Below, piece after piece: positions 41,387 to 49,200 of a stretch of DNA of 64,000 bases; position 1 is the stretch's first letter; every line of letters begins with the position of its first letter. The DNA is taken from assembly GCA_016182605.1 (NCBI GenBank), contig JACPGE010000024.1, positions 1-64,000 on the forward strand, given 5' to 3'. This stretch comes from Candidatus Hydrogenedentota bacterium (GTDB lineage: Bacteria; Hydrogenedentota; Hydrogenedentia; Hydrogenedentales; JAEUWI01). The translations under genes and the position numbers were made by a program. The notes below the pieces were generated by a model, which did no database searches, was not told where the DNA came from, and saw nothing but the letters and a program-made list of their open reading frames with translations.

Positions 41387-42466
41387 ATGAGGACAACATT
41401 AGAAGCTCTCGGATGGACGCCCCATTTTGAGGGGCACTTTTCCACTATCGCGGAACCGGACTGGATTCCCGCACGGGTCTCCCGGGTGGATCGTGGACAG
41501 GTGAACCTCCTCAGCGTCCATGCTACGATGGTGGGCGAAGTTACCGGCGCCTTCCGCCATCGCAACGCGCAGAGCGAGGTCTACCCCGCAGTGGGCGACT
41601 GGGTTGCGGCGGAGGCCCTGCCCGGGGAAGATCGCGCCTTGATTCACGCCGTCCTGCCGCGCCGAACCACCTTTAAGCGTGTGGCGGCGGGTGGCAGCTC
41701 GGAGGTGCAGGTGGTGGCGGCCAATGTGGATGTGGTGTTTCTCGTGAACGGCCTGGACCACGATTTCAACATCCGGCGTCTGGAGCGCTACCTCACGCTC
41801 ACATGGGAGAGCGGCGCGCGGCCGGTAGTAGTTTTGAACAAGGCCGACATCTGCGAAGACTTGGAGGAGCGCATGGCGGAGGTGGATAGCGCCGCCATGG
41901 GTGCCGCCGTCCATGTGGTTAGCGCCTTGAGCGGCGCGGGGATGGAAGCCTTGCGCCCCTATCTGCAACGCGGCGCAACCATCTCCTTCCTGGGCTCCTC
42001 CGGCGTGGGCAAGTCCTCCCTGATCAATGCCCTGGCGGGCGAGGAGATCATGGCGACGCGCGCCGTGCGCGATGACGACAGCCGTGGCCGGCACACGACG
42101 ACACACCGGCAATTGGTCGTCTTGCCCGCGGGCGGCGTCCTGATCGACACACCAGGCATGCGCGAACTGCAATTGGCCGCGGGAGAAGAGAGCCTCGCGG
42201 CGGCCTTTGCGGATGTGGAGCAGTACGCCGCGGCCTGCCGCTTCCGCGATTGTACCCACGAAAACGAACCCGGATGTGCGGTCCGCGCAGCCATGGACAC
42301 CGGAGCACTGGACGCCGGGCGCTTGCAGTCCTTCCGGAAATTGCATAGGGAAATCGCCTATCAGGAACGGCGCCAGGATCAGGCCTTCAAGCACCTGGAG
42401 CACCAGCGGGCAAGGACGCAGGGAAAACTCATCAAGCGAATTCTGCGTGAAAAGGGAAAGCAATAG
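41387..42466 (+). CDS. rsgA: ribosome small-subunit-dependent GTPase A
   Basis: A 359-residue circularly permuted GTPase that checks late 30S subunit maturation. An N-terminal OB fold leads to the G-motifs in permuted order: NKAD (151-154, G4), GSSGVGKSS (203-211, G1) and DTPG (254-257, G3). The C-terminal zinc site is complete with Cys284, Cys289, His291 and Cys297 (CRFRDCTHENEPGC). GAGAG before the ATG at 41387 supports the start. A GC-rich inverted repeat (GGCGGCGCGCCGCC, near 41350) lies upstream. It is a single-gene unit between a divergent gene and a convergent acetyltransferase. Confidence 0.93.
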   Translation: MRTTLEALGWTPHFEGHFSTIAEPDWIPARVSRVDRGQVNLLSVHATMVGEVTGAFRHRNAQSEVYPAVGDWVAAEALPGEDRALIHAVLPRRTTFKRVAAGGSSEVQVVAANVDVVFLVNGLDHDFNIRRLERYLTLTWESGARPVVVLNKADICEDLEERMAEVDSAAMGAAVHVVSALSGAGMEALRPYLQRGATISFLGSSGVGKSSLINALAGEEIMATRAVRDDDSRGRHTTTHRQLVVLPAGGVLIDTPGMRELQLAAGEESLAAAFADVEQYAAACRFRDCTHENEPGCAVRAAMDTGALDAGRLQSFRKLHREIAYQERRQDQAFKHLEHQRARTQGKLIKRILREKGKQ

Positions 42467-42520
42467 CCGGGGCGGCAGTTATCGTGGGGCCCGCCAAGAC
42501 TCACCACCGGAGCTTCGACG

Positions 42521-43150
42521 CTACCCGAGGCGCTTGAGCATCTTCCGGTGTCCCGGAACGCGCGCCGTGGCATTCGCCAGGCTGGAAGGGGTTTCTGAAA
42601 TCACCTCGAAACCGAGGCGCGCGTAGAGGGCCTCCGCACGCGGATTCTCTATCGAGACGTCCAAGGTGGCATAACGCATGCCTTGCGCCCTGGCCCGTGC
42701 AAGCATTGCCTCCATCAACTGACCGCCAATGCCGTGACCGCGAAGCCCGGGCGTCACGCCTACGTGCGCAATGTAAAACTCTTCCCGGGTTGGCGTGGAG
42801 AGCATATGCTCCATCCGCAATCCACGCGACATCACTCCTATCCCCGCCACCACACCATAGTGGCGCAGAATCTGGCGGAGCGCGACGAGCATAAACCCGC
42901 GCAACGCATCCGCGCTCCAGCCCGCGGCCGTGGCCACGCAAACGCCATTCATCTCCCCCACAACGTGACCCGCATACCCAAACTCCCCCGCGCCCGTTAG
43001 GAAAGTGCGCCGGAGAAAAGTCTGCGCGTCGATGGGGGTCCGATGCGAAAAGACGAAATCAAATGCGGCAGGCCCAGAGCTATAGATGAGTGGCACCGCC
43101 GGTTCAACGTCTTCTGCAACGCCAGGCCGGAATCGTATGCGGTCGGACAC
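42521..43150 (-). CDS. GNAT-family N-acetyltransferase
   Basis: A 209-residue acetyltransferase. The acetyl-CoA loop is clear in VTPGLRGHGIGGQLMEAML (around residues 131-149), followed by YATLDVSIENPRAEALYARL and GFEVISE, the standard GNAT end. A hydrophobic N-terminal part (EPAVPLIYSSGPAAFDFVF) is typical of a widespread subfamily with no known substrate. It starts with GTG at 43150, with AGGAG 9 bases upstream. The preceding sulfatase gene is on the same strand, about 100 bp away, so co-transcription is possible. Confidence 0.85.
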   Translation of the reverse strand: MSDRIRFRPGVAEDVEPAVPLIYSSGPAAFDFVFSHRTPIDAQTFLRRTFLTGAGEFGYAGHVVGEMNGVCVATAAGWSADALRGFMLVALRQILRHYGVVAGIGVMSRGLRMEHMLSTPTREEFYIAHVGVTPGLRGHGIGGQLMEAMLARARAQGMRYATLDVSIENPRAEALYARLGFEVISETPSSLANATARVPGHRKMLKRLG

Positions 43151-43251
43151 GGGTCATATCTCCTGAAGCGAATTGAACTCCGCCGGAGTATAGCGCAGGC
43201 ACAAGCAAAAAAAGCATCCCGCCACATCCCCTGCACCACATCCGGGTCCAT

Positions 43252-45150
43252 TCACAGTGTGGAGGGTTTCAAAACAGCTTCAGGCCAGGTGATCTTGAGG
43301 TCCGCATAGGCCTTCAACAAAACGCGGTACGGGTAATCCTCGGGCGTCCAGGTTTCTGCAAGATACGCCGCGTTGGCCTCCAGGATCGGGCGCGCCGCTT
43401 CTCCCAGTTCACCCACGATACCCGTTGCCCGCAATGCGGCGATGGGATGTGTTTCCCGGAGCGCCGCTTCGAGCACCTTCATGGCTTGCCGGGCATGCTC
43501 CGTACCGGCCAGCGCCTGCGCCGCCGTGACACGTACATCGAGTTCCGTGTCCTCCAGAACATCAAGCAACGGTTTCCGCGAGGCCTCGGGCGCACCCAGC
43601 GCGAGACAACCCACGGCCCCCCAATAGCGCAACGTAGAATCCGCGTTGCTCAGGAGGGCAAGCAATTCGGGCAGCCGGCCCGCGTCGCGCTGATTCGCAA
43701 TCCAGGCCGCGTCCAGCCAGGTCCGCAATTCGTCCGGCTTCAGATCCAGCGCATCTTGTGGTGCGCGATCCCCAGCGCGTTGCAGCATGGACCACTCGGG
43801 AATCAAACCGGTATCGGAGACCGCGATCATCTGCGCTTCCAGTGTCTTGCGCATCCGAAGCAGAATGGGTTCAAACTCCGGGAGTGCGGACAGATTGTTA
43901 ATCTCGTGGGGGTCCGCCGTGGTGTCATAAAGCTCTTCGGCGGGCTTGCCCTCGAAGAGGCGCCGCTGCACGGCATTGAGGGTTCCAGACTCATACGCTT
44001 CCCGCCACGACTGCATCGCCGGCATGCGGTGCAGGTAGCTCACGTAATTGTCCCAGGGCTGATGGGGCATGAAGTTCCGGATGTAGTGATAGCGTTTTTC
44101 CCGGATGCTCCTGGAGAGATCGTAGCGCTCATCCATGCGATCGCGAAATGCAAAGGAATGGCCGGGCTCAGGCAGCGCAAATGCGCCGAGGAACGCCGTG
44201 CCTTGCATCTGCGCCGGCGGAACGATCCCGGCGAGACTCAGTACCGTGGGGGCGAAATCCACCAAACTTACGATGCGATCGCAAACAGTGCCGGGTGCCG
44301 CGCCCGCCCAATGTTGAAAAGCCCTGGGAAATCGAACGATCAGCGGAATGTGAATTCCAGAGTCGTATAGAAAGCGCTTGCTGCGGGGAAGCACGCCGCC
44401 ATGATCGGCGAAGTAAAATACAATCGTATCTTCCTCCAAACCGGCCGCGGCCAACTCGTCGAGCCTTGCGCCGAATTCCGTGTCCATCTTGCCGATTTGA
44501 TCATGGAAACGCGCCCAATCATGACGCATCGGGGGCGTGTCTGGATGATACGGTGGCAGACGCACAGCCGCCGGATCCGTTTCTGGCGGGATGTCCCGCT
44601 TGTGCAGATTGCTTTCGTGCGTGAGCGCACAATTGAAGACCGCAAAGAAAGGCTGGCTGGGTTTGCGATTACGCCAATGCGCGTCCTTGCTCGATGCGTC
44701 CCACGCCCCCCCGGGTTTCCGGGCGGCGTTATAGTCTTCCTTGCTGCAATTGGTGCAGTAATACCCCGCATCGCGAAGATAATTGCTGTAGAAACGCACA
44801 TTCTCCGGAAGCGCATTCTGGCTGCGCATGTGCTGCGTGCCCAGAGATACCGCATGAATTCCCGTGGCGAGTGTCGAGCGTGACGGCGCACAGACCGGGG
44901 CATTCGCAAAGGCGTGGGAGTAACGCACCCCCTCCGCAGCCAGTGCATCCAGCCGGGGGGTGCGCGCCAAGGCCTCGCCGTAGCACCCAAGAAATGGGCC
45001 ATTGTCCTCACTGACCAGCCACAGGATGTTCGGCAGACGCGCCGGCGGCGCCGCGGAAAGCAGCTCGGGAAAGAAGAACGCCGCAGCACCAAGACCGGCG
45101 TTCTGGAGAAAGGCCCTTCGCGTGCCAAAAGCAGGCTGCGCCGATGCCAT
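43252..45150 (-). CDS. Tat-exported sulfatase with C-terminal HEAT-like repeats
   Basis: A 632-residue sulfatase. An N-terminal RRAFLQNAGLGAAAF signal suggests Tat export. The catalytic motif CAPSR (87-91) is the site where a cysteine is turned into formylglycine; metal residues are in NILWLVSEDN and later in YFADHGGVLP. This is the type I family that desulfates polysaccharides or glycosaminoglycans. The last 120 residues form HEAT-like helices (LRYWGAVGCLALG, VRVTAAQALAG, ALRATGIVGELGEAA), an accessory region seen in some planctomycete sulfatases. AAGGA precedes the start. The natural substrate is unknown and no maturase gene is in view. Confidence 0.9.
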   Translation of the reverse strand: MASAQPAFGTRRAFLQNAGLGAAAFFFPELLSAAPPARLPNILWLVSEDNGPFLGCYGEALARTPRLDALAAEGVRYSHAFANAPVCAPSRSTLATGIHAVSLGTQHMRSQNALPENVRFYSNYLRDAGYYCTNCSKEDYNAARKPGGAWDASSKDAHWRNRKPSQPFFAVFNCALTHESNLHKRDIPPETDPAAVRLPPYHPDTPPMRHDWARFHDQIGKMDTEFGARLDELAAAGLEEDTIVFYFADHGGVLPRSKRFLYDSGIHIPLIVRFPRAFQHWAGAAPGTVCDRIVSLVDFAPTVLSLAGIVPPAQMQGTAFLGAFALPEPGHSFAFRDRMDERYDLSRSIREKRYHYIRNFMPHQPWDNYVSYLHRMPAMQSWREAYESGTLNAVQRRLFEGKPAEELYDTTADPHEINNLSALPEFEPILLRMRKTLEAQMIAVSDTGLIPEWSMLQRAGDRAPQDALDLKPDELRTWLDAAWIANQRDAGRLPELLALLSNADSTLRYWGAVGCLALGAPEASRKPLLDVLEDTELDVRVTAAQALAGTEHARQAMKVLEAALRETHPIAALRATGIVGELGEAARPILEANAAYLAETWTPEDYPYRVLLKAYADLKITWPEAVLKPSTL

Positions 45151-45278
45151 AGCGGTAGTCCTTCCGTTTCACGGATACTGCGAAGACCCGGGCCGCGCGA
45201 AGTCTTGCCAGGCCGCGGCGCAAATGGACGTGCTCCAAGCCGAAAACCGTTGAGCGGCGGGCGCGTCAGTGCAATGTG

Positions 45279-45698
45279 CTACTGCGCCCCCTCTTCGTGA
45301 CTTGCGGGATCGTAATAGAGTTCCAAGCCCAGTTCGCGCGCGGACTCCACTTCTTCCAGGGCCTGATCCGGGTCTTCCGCATTGTAGATGACGATGTTGT
45401 GAAGGTCTTCGAGACTGTCAACATCGACGGAATCGAATTCGATGGCGAAACCCTCCGGCTCCAGGCGCACGACCACCCCCCGGGCGTCGATACTATGGGC
45501 CGTATCCAGCCCGACGTGAACTTCGCACCGCGCATCGATCGCGGCATCGTTGTCCTCGCTCACCTTGACAAAGATACCCTTCACCCCGGCATTTCTCAGG
45601 GCACCCCACCGGACGCGGCCATCCTCGAAGGTGACGCGCACAGTGAAGTCGACCGCGGCCCGCGTGAGGCGCCGTTTCTCCTGCTCAAAGTTTGTCAT
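45279..45698 (-). CDS. PilZ-domain protein, last gene of the chemosensory operon
   Basis: A 139-residue protein with a PilZ-like layout. RRLTR (9-13) matches the RxxxR c-di-GMP-binding signature and NAGVKG (36-41) lies where (D/N)x(S/A)xxG is expected, with Gly replacing the Ser/Ala. An acidic helical tail (about 95-139) is added. If it binds c-di-GMP it could connect the che pathway to second-messenger control of motility or surface behaviour. It starts 26 bp after the cheX stop on the same strand, so co-transcription is very likely. The deviating residue and lack of a search keep the call moderate. Confidence 0.65.
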   Translation of the reverse strand: MTNFEQEKRRLTRAAVDFTVRVTFEDGRVRWGALRNAGVKGIFVKVSEDNDAAIDARCEVHVGLDTAHSIDARGVVVRLEPEGFAIEFDSVDVDSLEDLHNIVIYNAEDPDQALEEVESARELGLELYYDPASHEEGAQ

Positions 45699-45724
45699 GG
45701 AATGTGCCTGCCGCTTTCCGAATA

Positions 45725-46201
45725 TCAGGATTCGGGGGGGTTCTGAAAATTGACGCGCAACAATATGGCTCCGAAGTCGCTTTCAAAGGGGACTTCGAGC
45801 CACATCGTTCCCGTGGGATACTCAACCACATAATTGTTGCCAACAATGACATTGGGAAGACTGAGGGATAGGGGAAAGCCGCCCTCATTGCTCAGTTTCG
45901 CCTTGGCCCCGCCCGCGACCATGTTGACCATTTCGGAAATGCCGTCGATGGCCACCTGATCGATCCCGGTGAGTTCGGCGCCCAGCAGGGAGCCCACAAG
46001 CTTCATGGCGGTTTCTTTTGGAAAGGAGATGCCAACCGTGCCGGCCGCCTCTCCCGTAATGCCGATCACCGCCATCAGGTCGTAGGGATGCGAATCTGCC
46101 TTGGAGATAGCCAGCGGGCCGCGCCTCAAATTGCCGGAGAGCATGGTGTTGAAGATATCGTTGAGACTTTCGATAAAGGGGTTGATCAGTTCCGCTTTCA
46201 T
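45725..46201 (-). CDS. cheX: CheX-type CheY phosphatase
   Basis: A 158-residue CheX/CheC-family protein expected to remove phosphate from CheY. The N-terminus KAELINPFIESLNDIFNTML and the region ISFPKETAMKLVGSLLG are typical. The motif ISEMVNMVAGGAKAKLS around residue 88 carries the Glu and Asn residues used for catalysis in this family (ExxN), so it should be active. With no cheZ or cheC in the operon this is the likely signal-termination step. It sits directly after cheY, 39 bp from its stop. Confidence 0.85.
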   Translation of the reverse strand: MKAELINPFIESLNDIFNTMLSGNLRRGPLAISKADSHPYDLMAVIGITGEAAGTVGISFPKETAMKLVGSLLGAELTGIDQVAIDGISEMVNMVAGGAKAKLSNEGGFPLSLSLPNVIVGNNYVVEYPTGTMWLEVPFESDFGAILLRVNFQNPPES

Positions 46202-46240
46202 TCCTCGCCTGCCTTGTTGAATGTGCGATTTACAGGGTGT

Positions 46241-46624
46241 TTAGAGATCCAGGTCGCCGCCTATCGTCTCCAGCATCTTGGTGGTGATTTCTTCCTGGGT
46301 GAAGGGCTTGCATACGTAGTTTGCGGCGCCCATTTTTACCGCACGAATGATGTTGACCCGCTCGCTCTCGGTGGTCACCATGATCACGGGGATGTGCTTG
46401 ATGGCGTCGTCGGCTTTCAGTTGCTCCAGGGTGGCAAAGCCATCCATCACGGGCATGTTCACATCGAGCATGATCAGGCAAATATCGCCGCCCATCTGCC
46501 GGAGCACGTCAAGGGCTTCGGCGCCGTTGGCGGCCTCTACCAGATCGTATCCGAGCACGGCCGCGGCGCCCTTGATAATGCGCCGCATCATCGCTGAATC
46601 GTCAACAGAAAGAATCTTGCTCAT
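46241..46624 (-). CDS. cheY: CheY-type single-domain response regulator
   Basis: A 127-residue receiver domain with no output domain. The acidic pocket VDDS (7-10), phospho-acceptor Asp54 (IMLDVNMP), Thr in MVTTES and Lys in CKPF are all present. It should be phosphorylated by CheA and carry the signal to a motor or to a type IV pilus. Neither target is encoded in this window. It lies between cheR and cheX on the same strand. Confidence 0.92.
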   Translation of the reverse strand: MSKILSVDDSAMMRRIIKGAAAVLGYDLVEAANGAEALDVLRQMGGDICLIMLDVNMPVMDGFATLEQLKADDAIKHIPVIMVTTESERVNIIRAVKMGAANYVCKPFTQEEITTKMLETIGGDLDL

Positions 46625-46645
46625 GTTACGGGTCCCGTTGCTTGA

Positions 46646-47491
46646 CTACTTCCGCGTGAAGTAGGTTCCTCCGCCCAGCGTTTTGGAGTCGAAATCTTCC
46701 GAGATCTCCCGGAGCGATTCCGTGGCTCCGATCAGAAGGTTTCCTCCCGGCGCAAGTTGGGCGTGAATATTCTTCAGAATGGCGCGTTTCAGTTCGATGG
46801 AGAAATAAATGAGAACGTAGCGGATAAAGACGATATCAAAGACGCCCAACAGGGTGGGCTTCTCCTGCAAATTGAATTTCTTCAGGGCCATCATGTTCTT
46901 GATGTTGTCGTTGATCTGCCAGGTGTTTCCCGACTGGGCGAAGTAGCGATCGCGGATCTCGTCTTTCATGCCCCGGTTCATGGCCAGTTGATCGTAGCGG
47001 CCGGCCTTCGCAAGGAGCAACGCAGACTTCGAAATATCCGTTCCCACAATCTCGAAATGCTCCGGGCGCACACCGAAGTTGCTGCGGCAGAACTCATGAA
47101 TGGTCATCGCGATGCTGTAGCCTTCCTGGCCGGTGGAGGCGGCGGCAGACCAGATTCTGACCTTTTGGCGTTTGCCCGCCTTGATCTCCGCCGCAAGTCT
47201 CGGCAAGAGTTCTTCGGCCAGAATGAGAAAGGGGTGCGTGTCGCGAAACCAGAGTGTCTCGTTGGTGGTCATCGCATCGATGATCTTCTCTTTGAGACTT
47301 TCGTCCGCGCTGGCTTTGATTATCCGGTAAAAGTCGCTGTAGCTCTCGCATCCATTGAGGGCCATGAGCTTGGTAAGGCGAGTTTCGATGAGATAGGCCT
47401 TCTCCTTGCCCAGCGCAATTCCGCAATGCTGCTCAATGTAGTCGCGGAGCAAATTGAACTCCACCTCGGATATCTTGGAACTGGTGCTCAT
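46646..47491 (-). CDS. cheR: chemoreceptor methyltransferase CheR
   Basis: A 281-residue S-adenosylmethionine-dependent enzyme that methylates glutamates of chemoreceptors for adaptation. The N-terminal helical domain (LRDYIEQHCGIALGKEKAYL) and the SAM domain (TTNETLWFRDTHPF, RIWSAAASTGQEGYSIAM, VFIRYVLIYF) are complete. Its start overlaps the cheB stop by 4 bp (ATGA), so the two adaptation enzymes are translationally coupled. No receptor gene is in the window, so its substrates lie elsewhere. Confidence 0.93.
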   Translation of the reverse strand: MSTSSKISEVEFNLLRDYIEQHCGIALGKEKAYLIETRLTKLMALNGCESYSDFYRIIKASADESLKEKIIDAMTTNETLWFRDTHPFLILAEELLPRLAAEIKAGKRQKVRIWSAAASTGQEGYSIAMTIHEFCRSNFGVRPEHFEIVGTDISKSALLLAKAGRYDQLAMNRGMKDEIRDRYFAQSGNTWQINDNIKNMMALKKFNLQEKPTLLGVFDIVFIRYVLIYFSIELKRAILKNIHAQLAPGGNLLIGATESLREISEDFDSKTLGGGTYFTRK

Positions 47492-48636
47492 TGAGCGGGC
47501 GCCTTCTTCTGAATCAGTTGCGCAATCCGGCCCGCGATCTCCGGCAGCGGCACGCGGAGATCGCTCAGGCCTGCTTCATCCACCGCGCGGGGCATGCCGT
47601 AAATCACACAGGTGTCTTCCGATTGGGTGATGGTATAGCATCCGCGGCGTTTCATCACCCGGACTCCTTCGCAGCCATCGGAGCCCATTCCAGTAAGTAT
47701 AACGGAAAGTATGTTGCTGCCATACTGCGCCGCGACTGAGCGGAAGAGCACATCGACGGAAGGGCGGCAACTGTTCTCCGGGGGGTTGTCATTGAGCGCA
47801 ATTCGCATGTTTTCGCCCGGCTTGCCCAGTTCGACGGTGCGGCGAACGATCATGTGGCAGCCTCCTGGAGCAATGTAGACATGGTTCGGTTCGACCAGAT
47901 CGCCTTCCTGCGCCTCCCGCACCGTAAGCTTCGACTTGGCATTGAGGTTGTCTGCCAGCGAGGCGGTGAAAACGGGCGGCATATGCTGGACAAGCAGCAC
48001 GGGAACTCCCAGATCGCCGGGCAGCGCGGGAATCAGCGTGGCAAGCGCGTTTGGCCCTCCAGTGGAGACGCCAATCGCGAGTACGTCGAAGTGCTTCCGC
48101 GGGAAGGCCAAGGAGGGCTGCGGTGGCGGAGCGGTGACCGGTTTGAGCAAGGTTTCCGCGGGCGCCAGCGGAACCGTGGAGCGCGCCGGGGCCCCTCCCG
48201 CATCGCGCGTACGTTTCATGCGGATGCGCATGGAGAAGTGGCGCACGAGGGGCTTTAGCTGTTCCACGAGCATGGTCATACTCTCTGTTGGGCTGCCCCC
48301 ATCCGGCTTGGGGATAAAATCGAGCGCGCCCTTCTGCAAGGCCTTCATGGTGACACCGGCGGCATGCCGGTTTGCCGCGCTCACCATGATCGCGCCAATG
48401 TGAGGATACTTCTCGCGCAGCACGTCCAGGGTGGCGAGCCCATCCATCTCGGGCATTTCAATGTCGAGAAGGACCAGGTCCACCGGGGTCGACTCAATCT
48501 TGCTCAGGGCGATCCGGCCATTTTGGGCGACCCCGATGACCTCGGTGCCCGGGATCTGTTCGAAAGCAAGCGTAAGTATGCGCCGGTAGGTGGCCATATC
48601 ATCGACAATGAGGATTCTGAGGACTTCTTGCGTCAT
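47488..48636 (-). CDS. cheB: chemotaxis response regulator methylesterase CheB
   Basis: A 382-residue protein: receiver domain (1-125, phospho-acceptor Asp58 in VLLDIEMP), proline/alanine-rich linker, then the methylesterase domain with the serine in GVSTGGP, histidine in LVQHMPP and aspartate in GMGSDG. It demethylates or deamidates chemoreceptors when phosphorylated by CheA. The start at 48636 (MTQEVLRILIVDD) has GGAG about 8 bases upstream; a longer in-frame start at 48696 would add 20 residues and overlap the cheW stop. The long receiver and insertion are within the family range. Confidence 0.92.
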   Translation of the reverse strand: MTQEVLRILIVDDMATYRRILTLAFEQIPGTEVIGVAQNGRIALSKIESTPVDLVLLDIEMPEMDGLATLDVLREKYPHIGAIMVSAANRHAAGVTMKALQKGALDFIPKPDGGSPTESMTMLVEQLKPLVRHFSMRIRMKRTRDAGGAPARSTVPLAPAETLLKPVTAPPPQPSLAFPRKHFDVLAIGVSTGGPNALATLIPALPGDLGVPVLLVQHMPPVFTASLADNLNAKSKLTVREAQEGDLVEPNHVYIAPGGCHMIVRRTVELGKPGENMRIALNDNPPENSCRPSVDVLFRSVAAQYGSNILSVILTGMGSDGCEGVRVMKRRGCYTITQSEDTCVIYGMPRAVDEAGLSDLRVPLPEIAGRIAQLIQKKAPAQ

Positions 48637-48695
48637 CGACACTCCGAATTCAAGGTAAAGGCTGCGCCGGCGCGCAGCCCGCATGATGGCCAGCA

Positions 48696-49190
48696 CTAGG
48701 CGGCGGCGTTATTCCGCGCCTGTCCCAATACCATGGCGATGTCGAGAACGGCAACGAGTTGTTTGTCCAATTGCACCACGCCGGAAAGGAAGTGGCCGTC
48801 GATGGTTCCGAGATTCGCCGGGGGAAGCTCAAACTGCTCATTCTCAATCGTTATGACGTCTCCAATGCCATCGACAAGCAGCCCCGTGGGATCGTCGCTG
48901 CTGATGAGTTCCTCCTTGAACTCTGCCTGGAGGCGGATCCGCGCGAGTTCCGGCTCCGCTTTCAGGATGACATTGTGTGAGGCCGGGGAGATCCCGGTGC
49001 GGCCCATTCCGAGGCGCTCTCCCAGGTCGAACACGGTAACGACAAGTCCGCGCAGGTTCACGAGCCCACGGATGTAATGGGTTGCATGGGGCACCGGCGT
49101 GATATCGACGAGGCGGTTGATCTCGCGAACGAGAAGAATGTCCACGCCAAAAAGCTGTTCGCCCAGGCGCATGGTGGCAATCTGGCGCAT
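48696..49190 (-). CDS. cheW: CheW coupling protein
   Basis: A 164-residue CheW with the typical block FGVDILLVREINRLVDITPV and IRGLVNLRGLVVTVFDLGERL, ending VVQLDKQLVAVLDIAMVL. It links receptors to CheA. A small insertion after residue 75 (GISPASHNVILKAEPELAR) is longer than in E. coli. GAGGG precedes the start; the cheA stop is only 10 bp upstream. Confidence 0.9.
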   Translation of the reverse strand: MRQIATMRLGEQLFGVDILLVREINRLVDITPVPHATHYIRGLVNLRGLVVTVFDLGERLGMGRTGISPASHNVILKAEPELARIRLQAEFKEELISSDDPTGLLVDGIGDVITIENEQFELPPANLGTIDGHFLSGVVQLDKQLVAVLDIAMVLGQARNNAAA

Positions 49191-49200
49191 TATAAAGCCC

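Noticed and set aside
45151-45278. Imperfect hairpin (AAGAC...GTCTT) after the PilZ gene as a terminator
   Set aside because: The stem has only 5 pairs with a 14-base loop and no T run.
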